DNA of 64,000 nucleotides from contig NZ_JAAVXB010000015.1 in assembly GCF_012241385.1 (NCBI RefSeq), positions 35,136 through 99,135 on the forward strand. Direction: 5' to 3'. Under the pieces are notes generated by a model. That model saw nothing but the letters and a program-made list of their open reading frames with translations. It did not search any database and was not told the origin of the DNA. Within the stretch, counting starts at the first letter, position 1; each line of letters begins with the position of its first letter. The DNA is from Solimonas marina (GTDB lineage: Bacteria; Pseudomonadota; Gammaproteobacteria; Nevskiales; Nevskiaceae). Position numbers and translations under genes: made by a program. Positions 17,507 through 26,164 of the stretch are shown piece after piece.

Positions 17507-19495
17507 TCAGTGCAGAGCGCGCAGGTCGACCGTGTAGCGCGCGCGGCCATCGCTCAGCGCCTCACGCTCGCGAATGCCGGGCAACCCCGCAGCGCGGGCG
17601 ACCGCGGCCTTTCCGGCCGCCGTGTCGAAACGCAATGGCCCGTGCAGATGCAACGGCGCGAACGACCAGGCGCGCGACGGCAGCTGGCTGCGCTTCAGGT
17701 GCGGATGCTGTTTCAGCCACTCGACGATCTGCCCGCGAATGTCGTCCTGAGACGACAGGATGGTCTGCCGCCCCTTGAGCACCGGACTGCTGCTGGCGCG
17801 GTAGTTGTTCGTCGCGACGATCACCATCTGCGTCGGCGCGATCGGCTTGCCGTCGATGCTCAGCTCGGTGATGCGTTGCCCTTCCGGCTGGCTCGGGTCG
17901 ATGACGTAGTGCAGCCCGGCGCCGGCGAAGTGATCGACGTTGAACCCGGCCACCTTGTTGTTGATCAGATCCTGAGGCTCGCGTGTGGCCGGGTCGAGTC
18001 GCTGGTAGCGTTCGGCGCTCAGCTCCAGCCAGCGGCGCAGCGTATTGCCGTCGATGCGCACCGCGGCCATGGTATTGCTGAACTGGTAGAGATCGGCGGC
18101 GCTGCGGCGACTGACCGCACCGGGCGCGATGTCGGTGTAGTCGTCGGGGCCAGCATAGCCGGTCTTGAACGAGGCCGACGCCGACAGCAGCGGCTCCTGG
18201 CGCCACGACGGTCGGTTCTCGGCAATCCAGCGGCGTACGTAATTGAGCTGCACGGCATTGACCAGTGCCAGCGTCGACTCGTCGCCGACGTCGGAAAAGT
18301 ACGAGCTGAGCCGGAAGCCGGTGCTGCCGATCGGCTTTTGCAGGTATTCGACAGCCGCTTCGTGCACCTCCTGGACCAGCGGCCGTATCCGCGGATCAGG
18401 CGCCACGCAGTCGCCGGACGCTGGACAGATCGGCTGCAGCTCCGCGTTCGACGTTTGTGTGTCGACCTTCCACTTGCCGTTCTCGCGCTTCAGGTCGAGA
18501 TGAATGACACCGAGGTATTTGCCCCACATGCCGGCCATCACCGCCGGCACGCCGCGAATCAGGCCGCGCTTCTCGTCGACGCCGGGCAGATCGGCGAACG
18601 CGCCCGGAAACGGCTTGTGCATATGGCCCATGAGAATGGCATCGATGCCCGGCACGCCGGCCAGATACCAGGCCGGGTTTTCCATCTTCGGCGTGTAGGC
18701 GCTGGCATCCGGACCACCGTGGACGAGGGCGACGATGAGATCCGGATGCTTGCCCTGCAGTTCCGGCAGCCAGCGCTTGGCCGCGTCGACGGCGCTGGTC
18801 GCGTTGATCTTGCGCTGCAGGTTCAGGCGATCCCAGTCGGTGATCTGCGGCGGCGTGAAGCCGAGCAGGCCAATGCGCAGTGTCACCTTTTGCATGTGGC
18901 CGTCCGGTGCCTTCGCCTCGAAGGTCTTCTGCACAATCGCGTACGGCGGATACAGGGGCTTGCCGTCGAGATCGGAATAGACGTTTGACAGCACCAGCGG
19001 ATAGTGCGGCCCGGCACAATGCTGCGTCTTCACGTTCTCGACATTGAACGCGGCGCCGGTGACCTGACCCAGGTAGTCGAGGCCGTAGTTGAACTCGTGA
19101 TTGCCGATGGTGCCGCCGTCGTAACCGAGCGCATCCATCGCCCGATACACCGCCAGCTCGCGCTTGCACGGCAGGTTCTCGACGCGCGCCTCATAGTCGG
19201 CCAAGACCGTGCCTTGAATGGTGTCGCCGGCGTCGAGCAGCACATTGTTCGGATACTGGTGTCGTGCACTGTCGATCAGCGTCGCGGTACGCTCGAAGCC
19301 CAGCGTCGGGTCCGGCTTGGCGCGGTAGTAGTCGTAACTGAGGACGTTCGAATGCAGGTCGGTGGTCTCCAGCAAGGCCATCGACAAGGTGCTGCCATTG
19401 GCGGGCACCTGCACATCGGCATCGGCGCCCGACGGGCCGTGACAGGCCGCCAGCCAGGACAACAACCCGACTGCCACGCAAATTCGAACACGCAT
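17507..19495 (-). CDS. cpdB: 2',3'-cyclic-nucleotide 2'-phosphodiesterase/3'-nucleotidase (lipoprotein form)
   Basis: This is an envelope enzyme that degrades 2',3'-cyclic nucleotides and 3'-nucleotides for scavenging. The 662 residues match CpdB in size and motifs: 'LLETTDLHSNVLSYDYYR', 'LLDAGDTIQG', 'TIGNHEFNYGLDYLG', 'LVHGGPD' and 'ILMGHMHKPFPG' for the metal site, and the C-terminal nucleotide-binding domain with 'DLYQFSNTMAAVRIDGN'. The N-terminus 'LLSWLAACHG' has a lipobox, so it is predicted to be lipid-anchored rather than soluble periplasmic. The start at 19495 was chosen for that signal; the frame stays open much further upstream. Confidence 0.93.
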   Translation of the reverse strand: MRVRICVAVGLLSWLAACHGPSGADADVQVPANGSTLSMALLETTDLHSNVLSYDYYRAKPDPTLGFERTATLIDSARHQYPNNVLLDAGDTIQGTVLADYEARVENLPCKRELAVYRAMDALGYDGGTIGNHEFNYGLDYLGQVTGAAFNVENVKTQHCAGPHYPLVLSNVYSDLDGKPLYPPYAIVQKTFEAKAPDGHMQKVTLRIGLLGFTPPQITDWDRLNLQRKINATSAVDAAKRWLPELQGKHPDLIVALVHGGPDASAYTPKMENPAWYLAGVPGIDAILMGHMHKPFPGAFADLPGVDEKRGLIRGVPAVMAGMWGKYLGVIHLDLKRENGKWKVDTQTSNAELQPICPASGDCVAPDPRIRPLVQEVHEAAVEYLQKPIGSTGFRLSSYFSDVGDESTLALVNAVQLNYVRRWIAENRPSWRQEPLLSASASFKTGYAGPDDYTDIAPGAVSRRSAADLYQFSNTMAAVRIDGNTLRRWLELSAERYQRLDPATREPQDLINNKVAGFNVDHFAGAGLHYVIDPSQPEGQRITELSIDGKPIAPTQMVIVATNNYRASSSPVLKGRQTILSSQDDIRGQIVEWLKQHPHLKRSQLPSRAWSFAPLHLHGPLRFDTAAGKAAVARAAGLPGIREREALSDGRARYTVDLRALH

Positions 19496-19577
19496 CCACG
19501 CCCCCGCAGCGAACCAGCAAAGGCCGAACCGTAACAGCCGTCGCGCCGGATCGCGAGCGACAGCGCCCGCCATCCAC

Positions 19578-21266
19578 TCAGTCGCAGACGTCGACGATGA
19601 ACAGCTCGAGGTTCTCGCGGTCTTGCCAGCGGTTGATCGACAGCCGATAGGTCGCGTGCAAGGTGCCGCTGCTGCGCAACTGCTCGATGCCGCTGAAATG
19701 GATCGCCGACAACGAATCCGCGCCATGCGCGAGCCGGTATTTGACGTGCACGTCCTTGAGCACGCGATGGCCGAGCACCTCGAAGCAACCTTCGAACAAC
19801 GGCTCGGCAAAGCCCTGACCCCAGGGGCCGGCGCTTTCAAGCGCATGTGCGGTTTCGAGCACCAGCTCGTCGTCGGCCAGCTCGCCGTCGGTGTGCACGA
19901 CACGCGCCAGCGCATCGTCATCGAGCAGGCTCTGACAGACCACATCGAAGGCCTGCTCGAAGCGTTCGTAATCGGCCTCGGCGATGGTCATGCCGGCGGC
20001 CATCGCGTGGCCGCCGTAGCGCTGCAGCAGCCCCGGGAAACGCGTATCGAGTGCGACCAGCGCGTCACGCAGGTGCAGGCCCGGAATCGAGCGCCCCGAG
20101 CCCTTGAGCACACCGCCCTCCTGCGCGCGCGCGAACGCGATGGTCGGCCGGTGCAAGCGCTCCTTGAGCTTGGAGGCGACCAGGCCGACGACGCCTTCGT
20201 GCCAATCATCCTGGAACACGCAGACGCCGGTGGCGTCGCTGTCCTCGATCATCAGCAGCGCCGTTTCGCGCATCTGCGCCTCGATCTCGCGCCGCTCGCG
20301 ATTGAAGCGGTCGAGCTGCTGCGCCAGCGGCAGCGCCTGCGCCATATCGGGCGCCAGCAGACATTCGATGCCGGTGCGGATGTCGTCGAGCCGGCCGGCG
20401 GCATTGATGCGCGGCCCGACCACGAAGCCCAGGTCGGTGGAACCGATTCGCGACGCGTCGCGGCCGGCGACCTGCAACAGCGCCTGCACGCCGGGCCGCG
20501 CGCGGCCGGCGCGAATCCGCGCCAGGCCCTGCTGGACGAGGATGCGATTGTTGTAGTCGAGGCGCACGACGTCGGCGACCGTACCGATCGCGACCAGATC
20601 GAGCAGTTCGACCAGACGTGGCTCGGGACCGGGCGCAAAGGCGCCGCGCGCGCGCAACTGCGCGCGCACCGCCAGCAGCAGATAGAACATCACGCCGACG
20701 CCGGCCAGATGCTTGGACACGAACGTGCAGCCCGGCTGGTTCGGATCGACGATGGCTTCGGCGTCGGGCAGTTCGTCACCGGCCAGGTGATGGTCGGTGA
20801 CGATGACCGACAAGCCCAGCGATTTGGCGTGCGCGACGCCGGCATTGCTGGCGATGCCGCTGTCGACGGTGATCAGCAGCCGCGCGTCACTCTGCGCCGC
20901 CAATTCGGCCAGCGCCGGCGACAGGCCATAGCCCATGCGGAAGCGGTCGGGCACCACATAGTCAACCTGCGTCGCGCCCAGTGCGCGCAGGCCGCTGACG
21001 GCCACGGCGACACCGGTCGCGCCGTCGGCATCGTAGTCGCCGGCAACGACGATGCCCTCGCCGGCCGCGATCGCATCGGCGACGCGCGCCGCGGCCGCAT
21101 CGATGCCGCGTAGGCCGGCCGGCGGCAACAGCCGCGTCAGTTCGAGTTCGAGTTCGCCGGTGCTCAGGCCGCGCGCCGCATAGACGCGACGCAGCACCGG
21201 ATGCAGCGAATCCGGCAGTGCGTCCAGTTGCCCGTCGGGGCGACGTTCGATACGAGGGGCGATCAT
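19578..21266 (-). CDS. recJ: RecJ, single-stranded-DNA-specific 5'-3' exonuclease
   Basis: RecJ degrades 5' single strands in recombination and mismatch repair. The 562-residue protein carries the DHH phosphoesterase motifs: 'VVAGDYDADGATG' (I), 'LITVDSGIASNAG' (II), 'VIVTDHHLAGDELPDA' (III, the DHH) and 'VDPNQPGCTFVSKHLAGVGV' (IV), then the DHHA1 part 'RYGGHAMAAGMTIA'. I chose ATG 21266 over a GTG at 21293. It lies between a palindromic repeat and cpdB on the same strand. Confidence 0.95.
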   Translation of the reverse strand: MIAPRIERRPDGQLDALPDSLHPVLRRVYAARGLSTGELELELTRLLPPAGLRGIDAAAARVADAIAAGEGIVVAGDYDADGATGVAVAVSGLRALGATQVDYVVPDRFRMGYGLSPALAELAAQSDARLLITVDSGIASNAGVAHAKSLGLSVIVTDHHLAGDELPDAEAIVDPNQPGCTFVSKHLAGVGVMFYLLLAVRAQLRARGAFAPGPEPRLVELLDLVAIGTVADVVRLDYNNRILVQQGLARIRAGRARPGVQALLQVAGRDASRIGSTDLGFVVGPRINAAGRLDDIRTGIECLLAPDMAQALPLAQQLDRFNRERREIEAQMRETALLMIEDSDATGVCVFQDDWHEGVVGLVASKLKERLHRPTIAFARAQEGGVLKGSGRSIPGLHLRDALVALDTRFPGLLQRYGGHAMAAGMTIAEADYERFEQAFDVVCQSLLDDDALARVVHTDGELADDELVLETAHALESAGPWGQGFAEPLFEGCFEVLGHRVLKDVHVKYRLAHGADSLSAIHFSGIEQLRSSGTLHATYRLSINRWQDRENLELFIVDVCD

Positions 21267-21317
21267 TCGGACCACGGTACAAGCCGCAGGCACAGCGTCG
21301 AAGCGAAACCGGACCTC

Positions 21318-21438
21318 AACAAAAAGCTTTTCAACCGCAGATGACGCAGATGACGCAGATGACGCAGATTAAAAACGTGAGCATGTCCGCTTTTCGTCTG
21401 CGTTAATCTGCGCAATCTGCGGTTCCCGCTTTTCTGCG
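21318..21438. repeat. Imperfect palindromic repeat, copy C
   Basis: Third copy of the small palindromic element. On the left, AACCGCAGATGACGCAGAT is followed by two more TGACGCAGA units (three in tandem). On the right, GTCTGCGTTAATCTGCGCAATCTGCGGTT, with flanking AAAAAGC and CCGCTTTTC as in copy A. It lies between the 3' end of thrC and the start of recJ, both on the minus strand, and could terminate thrC transcription. Confidence 0.85.
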
Positions 21439-21451
21439 GTTGCAGCGAGCG

Positions 21452-22570
21452 TTACTTCAAATGCGCGAGCAGTGCCTTTTCGACCGCACCGCGCTCGGCT
21501 GGCACCTGGATCAGCGACTTCAGACCGTCCTTCATGACGATGTCCGGATCCTTGAGGCCGTTGCCGGTCAGCGTGCAGACCACCGTCGAACCCGGGGCGA
21601 TCTTGCCGGCCTTGATGTCACGCAACGCACCGCACAGCGACGCCGCCGATGCCGGCTCGCAGAACACACCTTCGCTGGCGGCCAGCAGCTTCTGCGTCGC
21701 GAGAATGTCATCGTCCGTGCACTCGTCGAACCAGCCCTTGGACTCCTCCTGCAGCGCCCAGGCGAGCTTCCACGACTGCGGGTCGCCGATGCGGATCGCG
21801 GTGGCGACCGTTTCCGGATCCTTGACCGGACCACCGCGCATGAACGGCGCGCTGCCGGCAGCCTGATAGCCGACCATGCGCGGCCGCGTGGTCGTCAGCG
21901 GACGGTCGAGGAAGCGGCCGTCGCCGTGATGCGGGCTGATCGCGGTGGCGACGCCAGCCATTTCCGAATAACCGATCCAGTGTGCGCTGATGTTGCCGGC
22001 ATTGCCGACCGGCAGACAGTGAAAGTCCGGCGCACGGCCGAGTTCTTCGACGATCTCGAACGACGCGGTCTTCTGACCCTGCAGGCGGTACGGATTGATC
22101 GAATTGACGATCGCCACCGGCGTGGTTTCGCCGATCTCTTTGACGAGGCGCATGCCGTCGTCGAAGTTGCCCTGGATCTGGATGACGACCGCGCCGTGCA
22201 CGACCGCCTGCGCCAGCTTGCCGAGCGCGATCTTGCCGTCCGGGATCAGCACGAAAGCCGTGACGCCGGCACGCACCGCATACGCCGCGGCGGCCGCCGA
22301 GGTATTGCCGGTCGACGCGCAGATGATGGCCTTGGCGCCCTCATACACCGCCTGCGTGACCGCCACCGTCATGCCGCGGTCCTTGAACGAACCGGTCGGA
22401 TTCAGACCTTCAAACTTGACGTACAGCTCGCCGTCGAAACCGACCTGCTTGGTCAGATTCTCCAGCTTGATCAGCGGCGTGCGGCCCTCGCCGAGCGAAA
22501 TCGCGCGGGCCTCGGGGGCCAGCGGCAAGCGGTCGCGGTAGTTCTCGATCAGGCCGGTATAGCGGGTCAC
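21452..22570 (-). CDS. thrC: Threonine synthase, short (Pseudomonas/plant-like) form
   Basis: This PLP enzyme converts O-phosphohomoserine to threonine. The 372-residue protein shows 'SLGEGRTPLIKLENL', the PLP-lysine motif 'GLNPTGSFKDRGM' (Lys63) and 'IICASTGNTSAAAAAYA', and is of the shorter class unlike E. coli ThrC. I chose GTG 22570 because a GAGAGA precedes it by six bases and the product then starts TRYTGLIENYRDRL as in relatives; an in-frame TTG 21 bases earlier is the alternative. With hom downstream in the pathway and 700 bases away on the same strand, it forms the aspartate-to-threonine branch. Confidence 0.93.
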   Translation of the reverse strand: MTRYTGLIENYRDRLPLAPEARAISLGEGRTPLIKLENLTKQVGFDGELYVKFEGLNPTGSFKDRGMTVAVTQAVYEGAKAIICASTGNTSAAAAAYAVRAGVTAFVLIPDGKIALGKLAQAVVHGAVVIQIQGNFDDGMRLVKEIGETTPVAIVNSINPYRLQGQKTASFEIVEELGRAPDFHCLPVGNAGNISAHWIGYSEMAGVATAISPHHGDGRFLDRPLTTTRPRMVGYQAAGSAPFMRGGPVKDPETVATAIRIGDPQSWKLAWALQEESKGWFDECTDDDILATQKLLAASEGVFCEPASAASLCGALRDIKAGKIAPGSTVVCTLTGNGLKDPDIVMKDGLKSLIQVPAERGAVEKALLAHLK

Positions 22571-22612
22571 GTCGGGTCTCTCGGGTAGCAAGTGGTTACG
22601 GCGATGGGTGAT

Positions 22613-23230
22613 TCAGGCCAGCGGCGCGTCGTCGCGCGCCATCAGCTTTTCGAGGTGCTGCTTGACGACCGGCCACTCGGCGTCGACGACGCTGAAGTAG
22701 GCGCTGTCGCGGACACGGCCGGTCTCGGTGATCATGTGCCGGCGGAAGATGCCTTCCTCGGTGGCACCGATGCGCGTCAGCGCACGGCGCGACTTTTCGT
22801 TGAGGCAGTCGGTCTTGAACTCGACGCGCATCAGGGCCAGCGTCTCGAAGGCATGACGCAGCAGCAGGTATTTGGACTCGGTGTTGATCGGCGTGCGCTG
22901 CGCCGACGGCGCCAGCCAGGTCCAGCCGATCTCGGCGCGGCGATGCCGCATGTCGAATGCGGCCAGTCGTGTGCTGCCGACGATCACGCCGGTCTTCGCA
23001 TCGACTTGTGCGAACGGCTGCGCGGCGCCGGACGCAGCGCTGGCCAGCGCGATGTCGACGAAGCGCCGCATGCTGTCCGGCGTCGCAGCCGAATCCGGGT
23101 ACCAGGCCCAGATCGCCGGGTCGCTGCCCGCCACCACCAAGCCCTCGAAGTGGGCTTCCGTCAGTGGCTCGAGCCGTACATGGCGTCCGCTCAGTGCGGA
23201 TACGGGCGCCAAATGAAAATCACCGTGCAT
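22613..23230 (-). CDS. GNAT acetyltransferase, RimJ/RimL type
   Basis: The 205-residue protein has the N-acetyltransferase fold: 'GRHVRLEPLTEAHFEGL' at the start, a central 'GSTRLAAFDMRHRRAEIGWTWL' and the acetyl-CoA-proximal 'LRVEFKTDCLNEKSRRAL'-like segment with 'RIGATEEGIFRRHM'. The ATG at 23230 is preceded by a purine-rich GAGGAGGAAGGGG. It lies between thrC and hom, 31 bases from the hom stop, so it is probably co-transcribed with them. The acetyl acceptor is unknown. Confidence 0.87.
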   Translation of the reverse strand: MHGDFHLAPVSALSGRHVRLEPLTEAHFEGLVVAGSDPAIWAWYPDSAATPDSMRRFVDIALASAASGAAQPFAQVDAKTGVIVGSTRLAAFDMRHRRAEIGWTWLAPSAQRTPINTESKYLLLRHAFETLALMRVEFKTDCLNEKSRRALTRIGATEEGIFRRHMITETGRVRDSAYFSVVDAEWPVVKQHLEKLMARDDAPLA

Positions 23231-23261
23231 CGATCCCCTTCCTCCTCGTGCCACTCAAAAA

Positions 23262-24572
23262 CTATTCGAACTTCTCGACGCGCAAACGCGCCGCATCCTC
23301 GCGAACGAACGGCAGCGCGCGCATTTCGGTCAACGCGTGATCGAAGCGGTGCTGCGGAATGACCGAGGTGATCAGCGCCACCGTCGCATCGTCTTCGCCA
23401 TGCGGCTCGCGCTGCAGGATCGCCTCGACGCTGATGTCGTGCGCGGCGAGGATGGTCGTCAGCTTCGACAACACACCCGGCTCGTCGGCCACCAGCAGGC
23501 GCAGATAGAACGCGCTCGGCACGTCGGCCATCGCCATTACCGGCAACGGCTGCACCGCCTCCGGCTGGAACGCCAGCGGCGGCACCGCATGGCGGGCGTC
23601 GACACCGAGCGTGCGCGCCAGATCGCAGAGATCGGCGACCACTGCCGATGCGGTGGCGTCGCCACCGGCGCCGCGGCCATAGAAACCGACCTCGCCGACC
23701 GCATTGCCGTGCACGACCACCGAATTGAGCACGCCGTCGACCTTGGCGATCATCGCCTTCTCCGACACCAGCGTCGGATGCACGCACAACTCGACACCGG
23801 TCGCGTGCCGCTTGGCGATGCCGAGCAGCTTGATGCGGTAACCGAAGACCTGCGCGATCTGGATGTCCTGCGGCGTCACCTTGGTGATGCCCTCGACCGA
23901 CACCGACGCGTAGTCGAGCGGCACGCCGAACGCGATGCTGGCCAGGATGGTCAGCTTGTGCGCCGAGTCCATGCCCTCGATGTCGAAGGTCGGATCGGCT
24001 TCGGCATAACCGAGTCGCTGCGCGTCGCGCAGGGCCTCGTCGAAGCTCGTACCCTTCTCCTGCATCTGCGTCAGGATGTAGTTGCAAGTACCGTTGATGA
24101 TGCCGGCCAGGCGCTCGACACGGTTACCGGCCAAGCCCTCGCGCACAGCCTTGATGACCGGGATGCCGCCAGCAACGGCCGCCTCGAAGGCGACGCTGGC
24201 ACCGGTCTGGCGTGCGGCGTCAAAAATGCGGTTGCCGTCTTCGGCGATCAGCGCCTTGTTGGCGGTGACGACCGAGATGCCGCGACCGACGGCGGTCTCG
24301 ATCAGCTCGCGCGCCGGGCTGATGCCGCCGATCGCCTCGACGATCAGGTCGACGTCGGCGTCACGCGCGATCTGCATCGGATCGGCCACCGTCGTCACGC
24401 CCGACAGGTCGCAATCGCGCGGTTTGTTCGGATCGCGCACCGACGCATAGGTGACACGCAGCGGCCGGCCGACGCGACGCGTGATTTCATCGGCATTGTC
24501 CTTCAGCAACCGCAGGACACCCTGGCCAACCGTGCCAAGACCGATGACGCCAACTTTGATCGCTTCGTTCAT
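23262..24572 (-). CDS. hom: Homoserine dehydrogenase with C-terminal ACT domain
   Basis: The enzyme reduces aspartate semialdehyde to homoserine, the common precursor of threonine and methionine. The 436 residues comprise an NAD(P) domain ('KVGVIGLGTVGQGVLRLL' at the start), the catalytic region ('GTCNYILTQMQEKGTSFDEAL', 'ADPTFDIEGMDSAHKLTILA') and a C-terminal ACT domain ('RLLVADEPGVLSKLTTILA'), which in relatives mediates threonine feedback. The ATG at 24572 gives the standard N-terminus. It is monofunctional, with no aspartokinase fusion. Confidence 0.95.
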   Translation of the reverse strand: MNEAIKVGVIGLGTVGQGVLRLLKDNADEITRRVGRPLRVTYASVRDPNKPRDCDLSGVTTVADPMQIARDADVDLIVEAIGGISPARELIETAVGRGISVVTANKALIAEDGNRIFDAARQTGASVAFEAAVAGGIPVIKAVREGLAGNRVERLAGIINGTCNYILTQMQEKGTSFDEALRDAQRLGYAEADPTFDIEGMDSAHKLTILASIAFGVPLDYASVSVEGITKVTPQDIQIAQVFGYRIKLLGIAKRHATGVELCVHPTLVSEKAMIAKVDGVLNSVVVHGNAVGEVGFYGRGAGGDATASAVVADLCDLARTLGVDARHAVPPLAFQPEAVQPLPVMAMADVPSAFYLRLLVADEPGVLSKLTTILAAHDISVEAILQREPHGEDDATVALITSVIPQHRFDHALTEMRALPFVREDAARLRVEKFE

Positions 24573-24659
24573 GAAACCGTGATGGATGATTCGGGGTGGG
24601 TCATTCGTCACACCGCTTGGTGACCGGCACGTTGCCGGCCACGTAGCGGCGGGTACGAA

Positions 24660-25895
24660 TCACGTCGGCTGCGCTTCCTTGAGCAGCTTCTTGATACCGC
24701 GGATCGCCTGGCGCGTGCGGTGCTCGTTTTCGATCAGCGCGAAGCGCACATGCGTGTCGCCGTATTCGCCGAAGCCGATGCCCGGCGACACCGCGACCTT
24801 GGCGACGTCCATCAGGCGCTTGGAGAACTCCAGCGAACCGAGCGCCTTGAAGGCATCGGGAATCTCGGCCCAGACGAACATCGTCGCCTTGGGCTTTTCG
24901 ACCTTCCAGCCGATCGAATTGAGGCCGTCGCAGAGCACGTTGCGGCGGTGCTCGTACATGTCGCGAATCTCGTTGACGCAATCCTGCGGGCCTTCGAGCG
25001 CGGCGATTGCGGCCACCTGGATCGGCGTGAACATGCCGTAGTCCAGATAGCTCTTGATGCGCGCCAGGGCGCCGACCAGCGTCGGATTGCCGACCATGAA
25101 GCCGACGCGCCAGCCCGGCATGTTGTAGCTCTTCGACAGCGTGAAGAACTCGACGGCAACGTCCTTGGCGCCCGGCACCTGCAGTACGCTCGGCGCCTTG
25201 TAGCCGTCGAACACGATGTCGGCATAGGCCAGGTCGTGCACCAGCCAGATCTCGTGCTCGCGGCAGATCGCCACCACCTTCTCGAAGAAATCCAGATCGA
25301 CGCACTGCGTGGTCGGATTGCCCGGGAAGTTGAGGATCAGCATCTTCGGCGCCGGCCACGATTCCTTGATGGCCTTCTGCAGCTCTTCGAAGAAGTCGAC
25401 ATCCGGCGTCATGCGCACATGGCGCACGTCGGCACCGGCCAGCACCACGCCGTACGGATGAATCGGATAGGCCGGATTCGGCACCAGCACCACGTCGCCG
25501 GCACCGAGCGTCGCGAACGCCAGATGCGCGAGGCCTTCCTTGGAGCCGATCGTCGCGATCACCTCGCTTTCCGGGTCAAGGTCGATGTCGTAGCGCTGCT
25601 TGTACCAGCGCGCCATCGCCCGGCGCAGGCGCGGGATGCCCTTCGACACCGAATAGCGGTGTGTGTGCACCCCATCCTCGTCGTGCAGCTCGGGCCGCAC
25701 GTAGTCGGAATCGGTGCCGCGCACCGAGCATTCGACCAGCTTGTCGAGGATGTGCTTGGGCGTCGGCTGATCCGGGTTGCCCATCGAAAAATCGATGATG
25801 TCTTCGCCACGAGCTCGGGCGGCCTTCTTCATATCGCCAACGATGTTGAAGACGTAAGGAGGCAAGCGCTGGATGCGCGGGAAGACGGTTTTCAC
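24660..25895 (-). CDS. alaC: Alanine transaminase, AlaC/YfdZ family
   Basis: This PLP aminotransferase (class I) makes alanine from pyruvate and glutamate in the characterised enzyme. The 411 residues begin with the typical '[19 protein letters not shown]' and contain '[15 protein letters not shown]', '[19 protein letters not shown]' and the PLP lysine in '[21 protein letters not shown]' (Lys255). Compared with E. coli AlaC as I recall it, residues of about 58-78 carry an extra, acidic stretch of around 16 residues before HRYSVSKG. It lies 87 bases upstream of hom, and this aminotransferase often accompanies hom and thrC. Confidence 0.92.
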   Translation of the reverse strand: MKTVFPRIQRLPPYVFNIVGDMKKAARARGEDIIDFSMGNPDQPTPKHILDKLVECSVRGTDSDYVRPELHDEDGVHTHRYSVSKGIPRLRRAMARWYKQRYDIDLDPESEVIATIGSKEGLAHLAFATLGAGDVVLVPNPAYPIHPYGVVLAGADVRHVRMTPDVDFFEELQKAIKESWPAPKMLILNFPGNPTTQCVDLDFFEKVVAICREHEIWLVHDLAYADIVFDGYKAPSVLQVPGAKDVAVEFFTLSKSYNMPGWRVGFMVGNPTLVGALARIKSYLDYGMFTPIQVAAIAALEGPQDCVNEIRDMYEHRRNVLCDGLNSIGWKVEKPKATMFVWAEIPDAFKALGSLEFSKRLMDVAKVAVSPGIGFGEYGDTHVRFALIENEHRTRQAIRGIKKLLKEAQPT

Positions 25896-26080
25896 GGGAA
25901 CCTTGGGATGGGTAGAAAAACAGCCGGTGGGATTCGTTCCGAAAAGCGGACCGAAAAAGGGGCGGTATTAAATCAACTTGGGGGTTTTCCCGCAACCGAA
26001 AACGGGGCTCAAGCCCTTGTCCGAACAGGATTTGCCGCCCGCCAGCGGCGCACTACAGGCAGACCGCGCCTGCCGGCGCA

Positions 26081-26123
26081 TTGACAGCGATCAATCCGCA
26101 GGGCGTCGCCTGCCCCCTAGCAT
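26081..26123 (+). promoter_or_regulatory. FNR/CRP-type operator with -10 element before the desaturase
   Basis: TTGACAGCGATCAA at 26081-26094 matches the FNR/ANR-type dyad TTGAT-N4-ATCAA with one mismatch. A -10-like TAGCAT lies at 26118-26123. That spacing puts the dyad centre at about -42.5, the class II activator position, and gives a leader of about 35 bases to ATG 26165. No good -35 is seen, as expected for an activator-dependent promoter. Which regulator binds is inference. Confidence 0.55.
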
Positions 26124-26164
26124 CGAGTCGCGCCAGCCTGCGGCGCGCCGACCTTCGAGACCCG

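Noticed and set aside
16928..18988. Plus-strand open frame of 686 codons opposite cpdB
   Set aside because: No motif or signal, skewed composition. CpdB on the minus strand is unambiguous.
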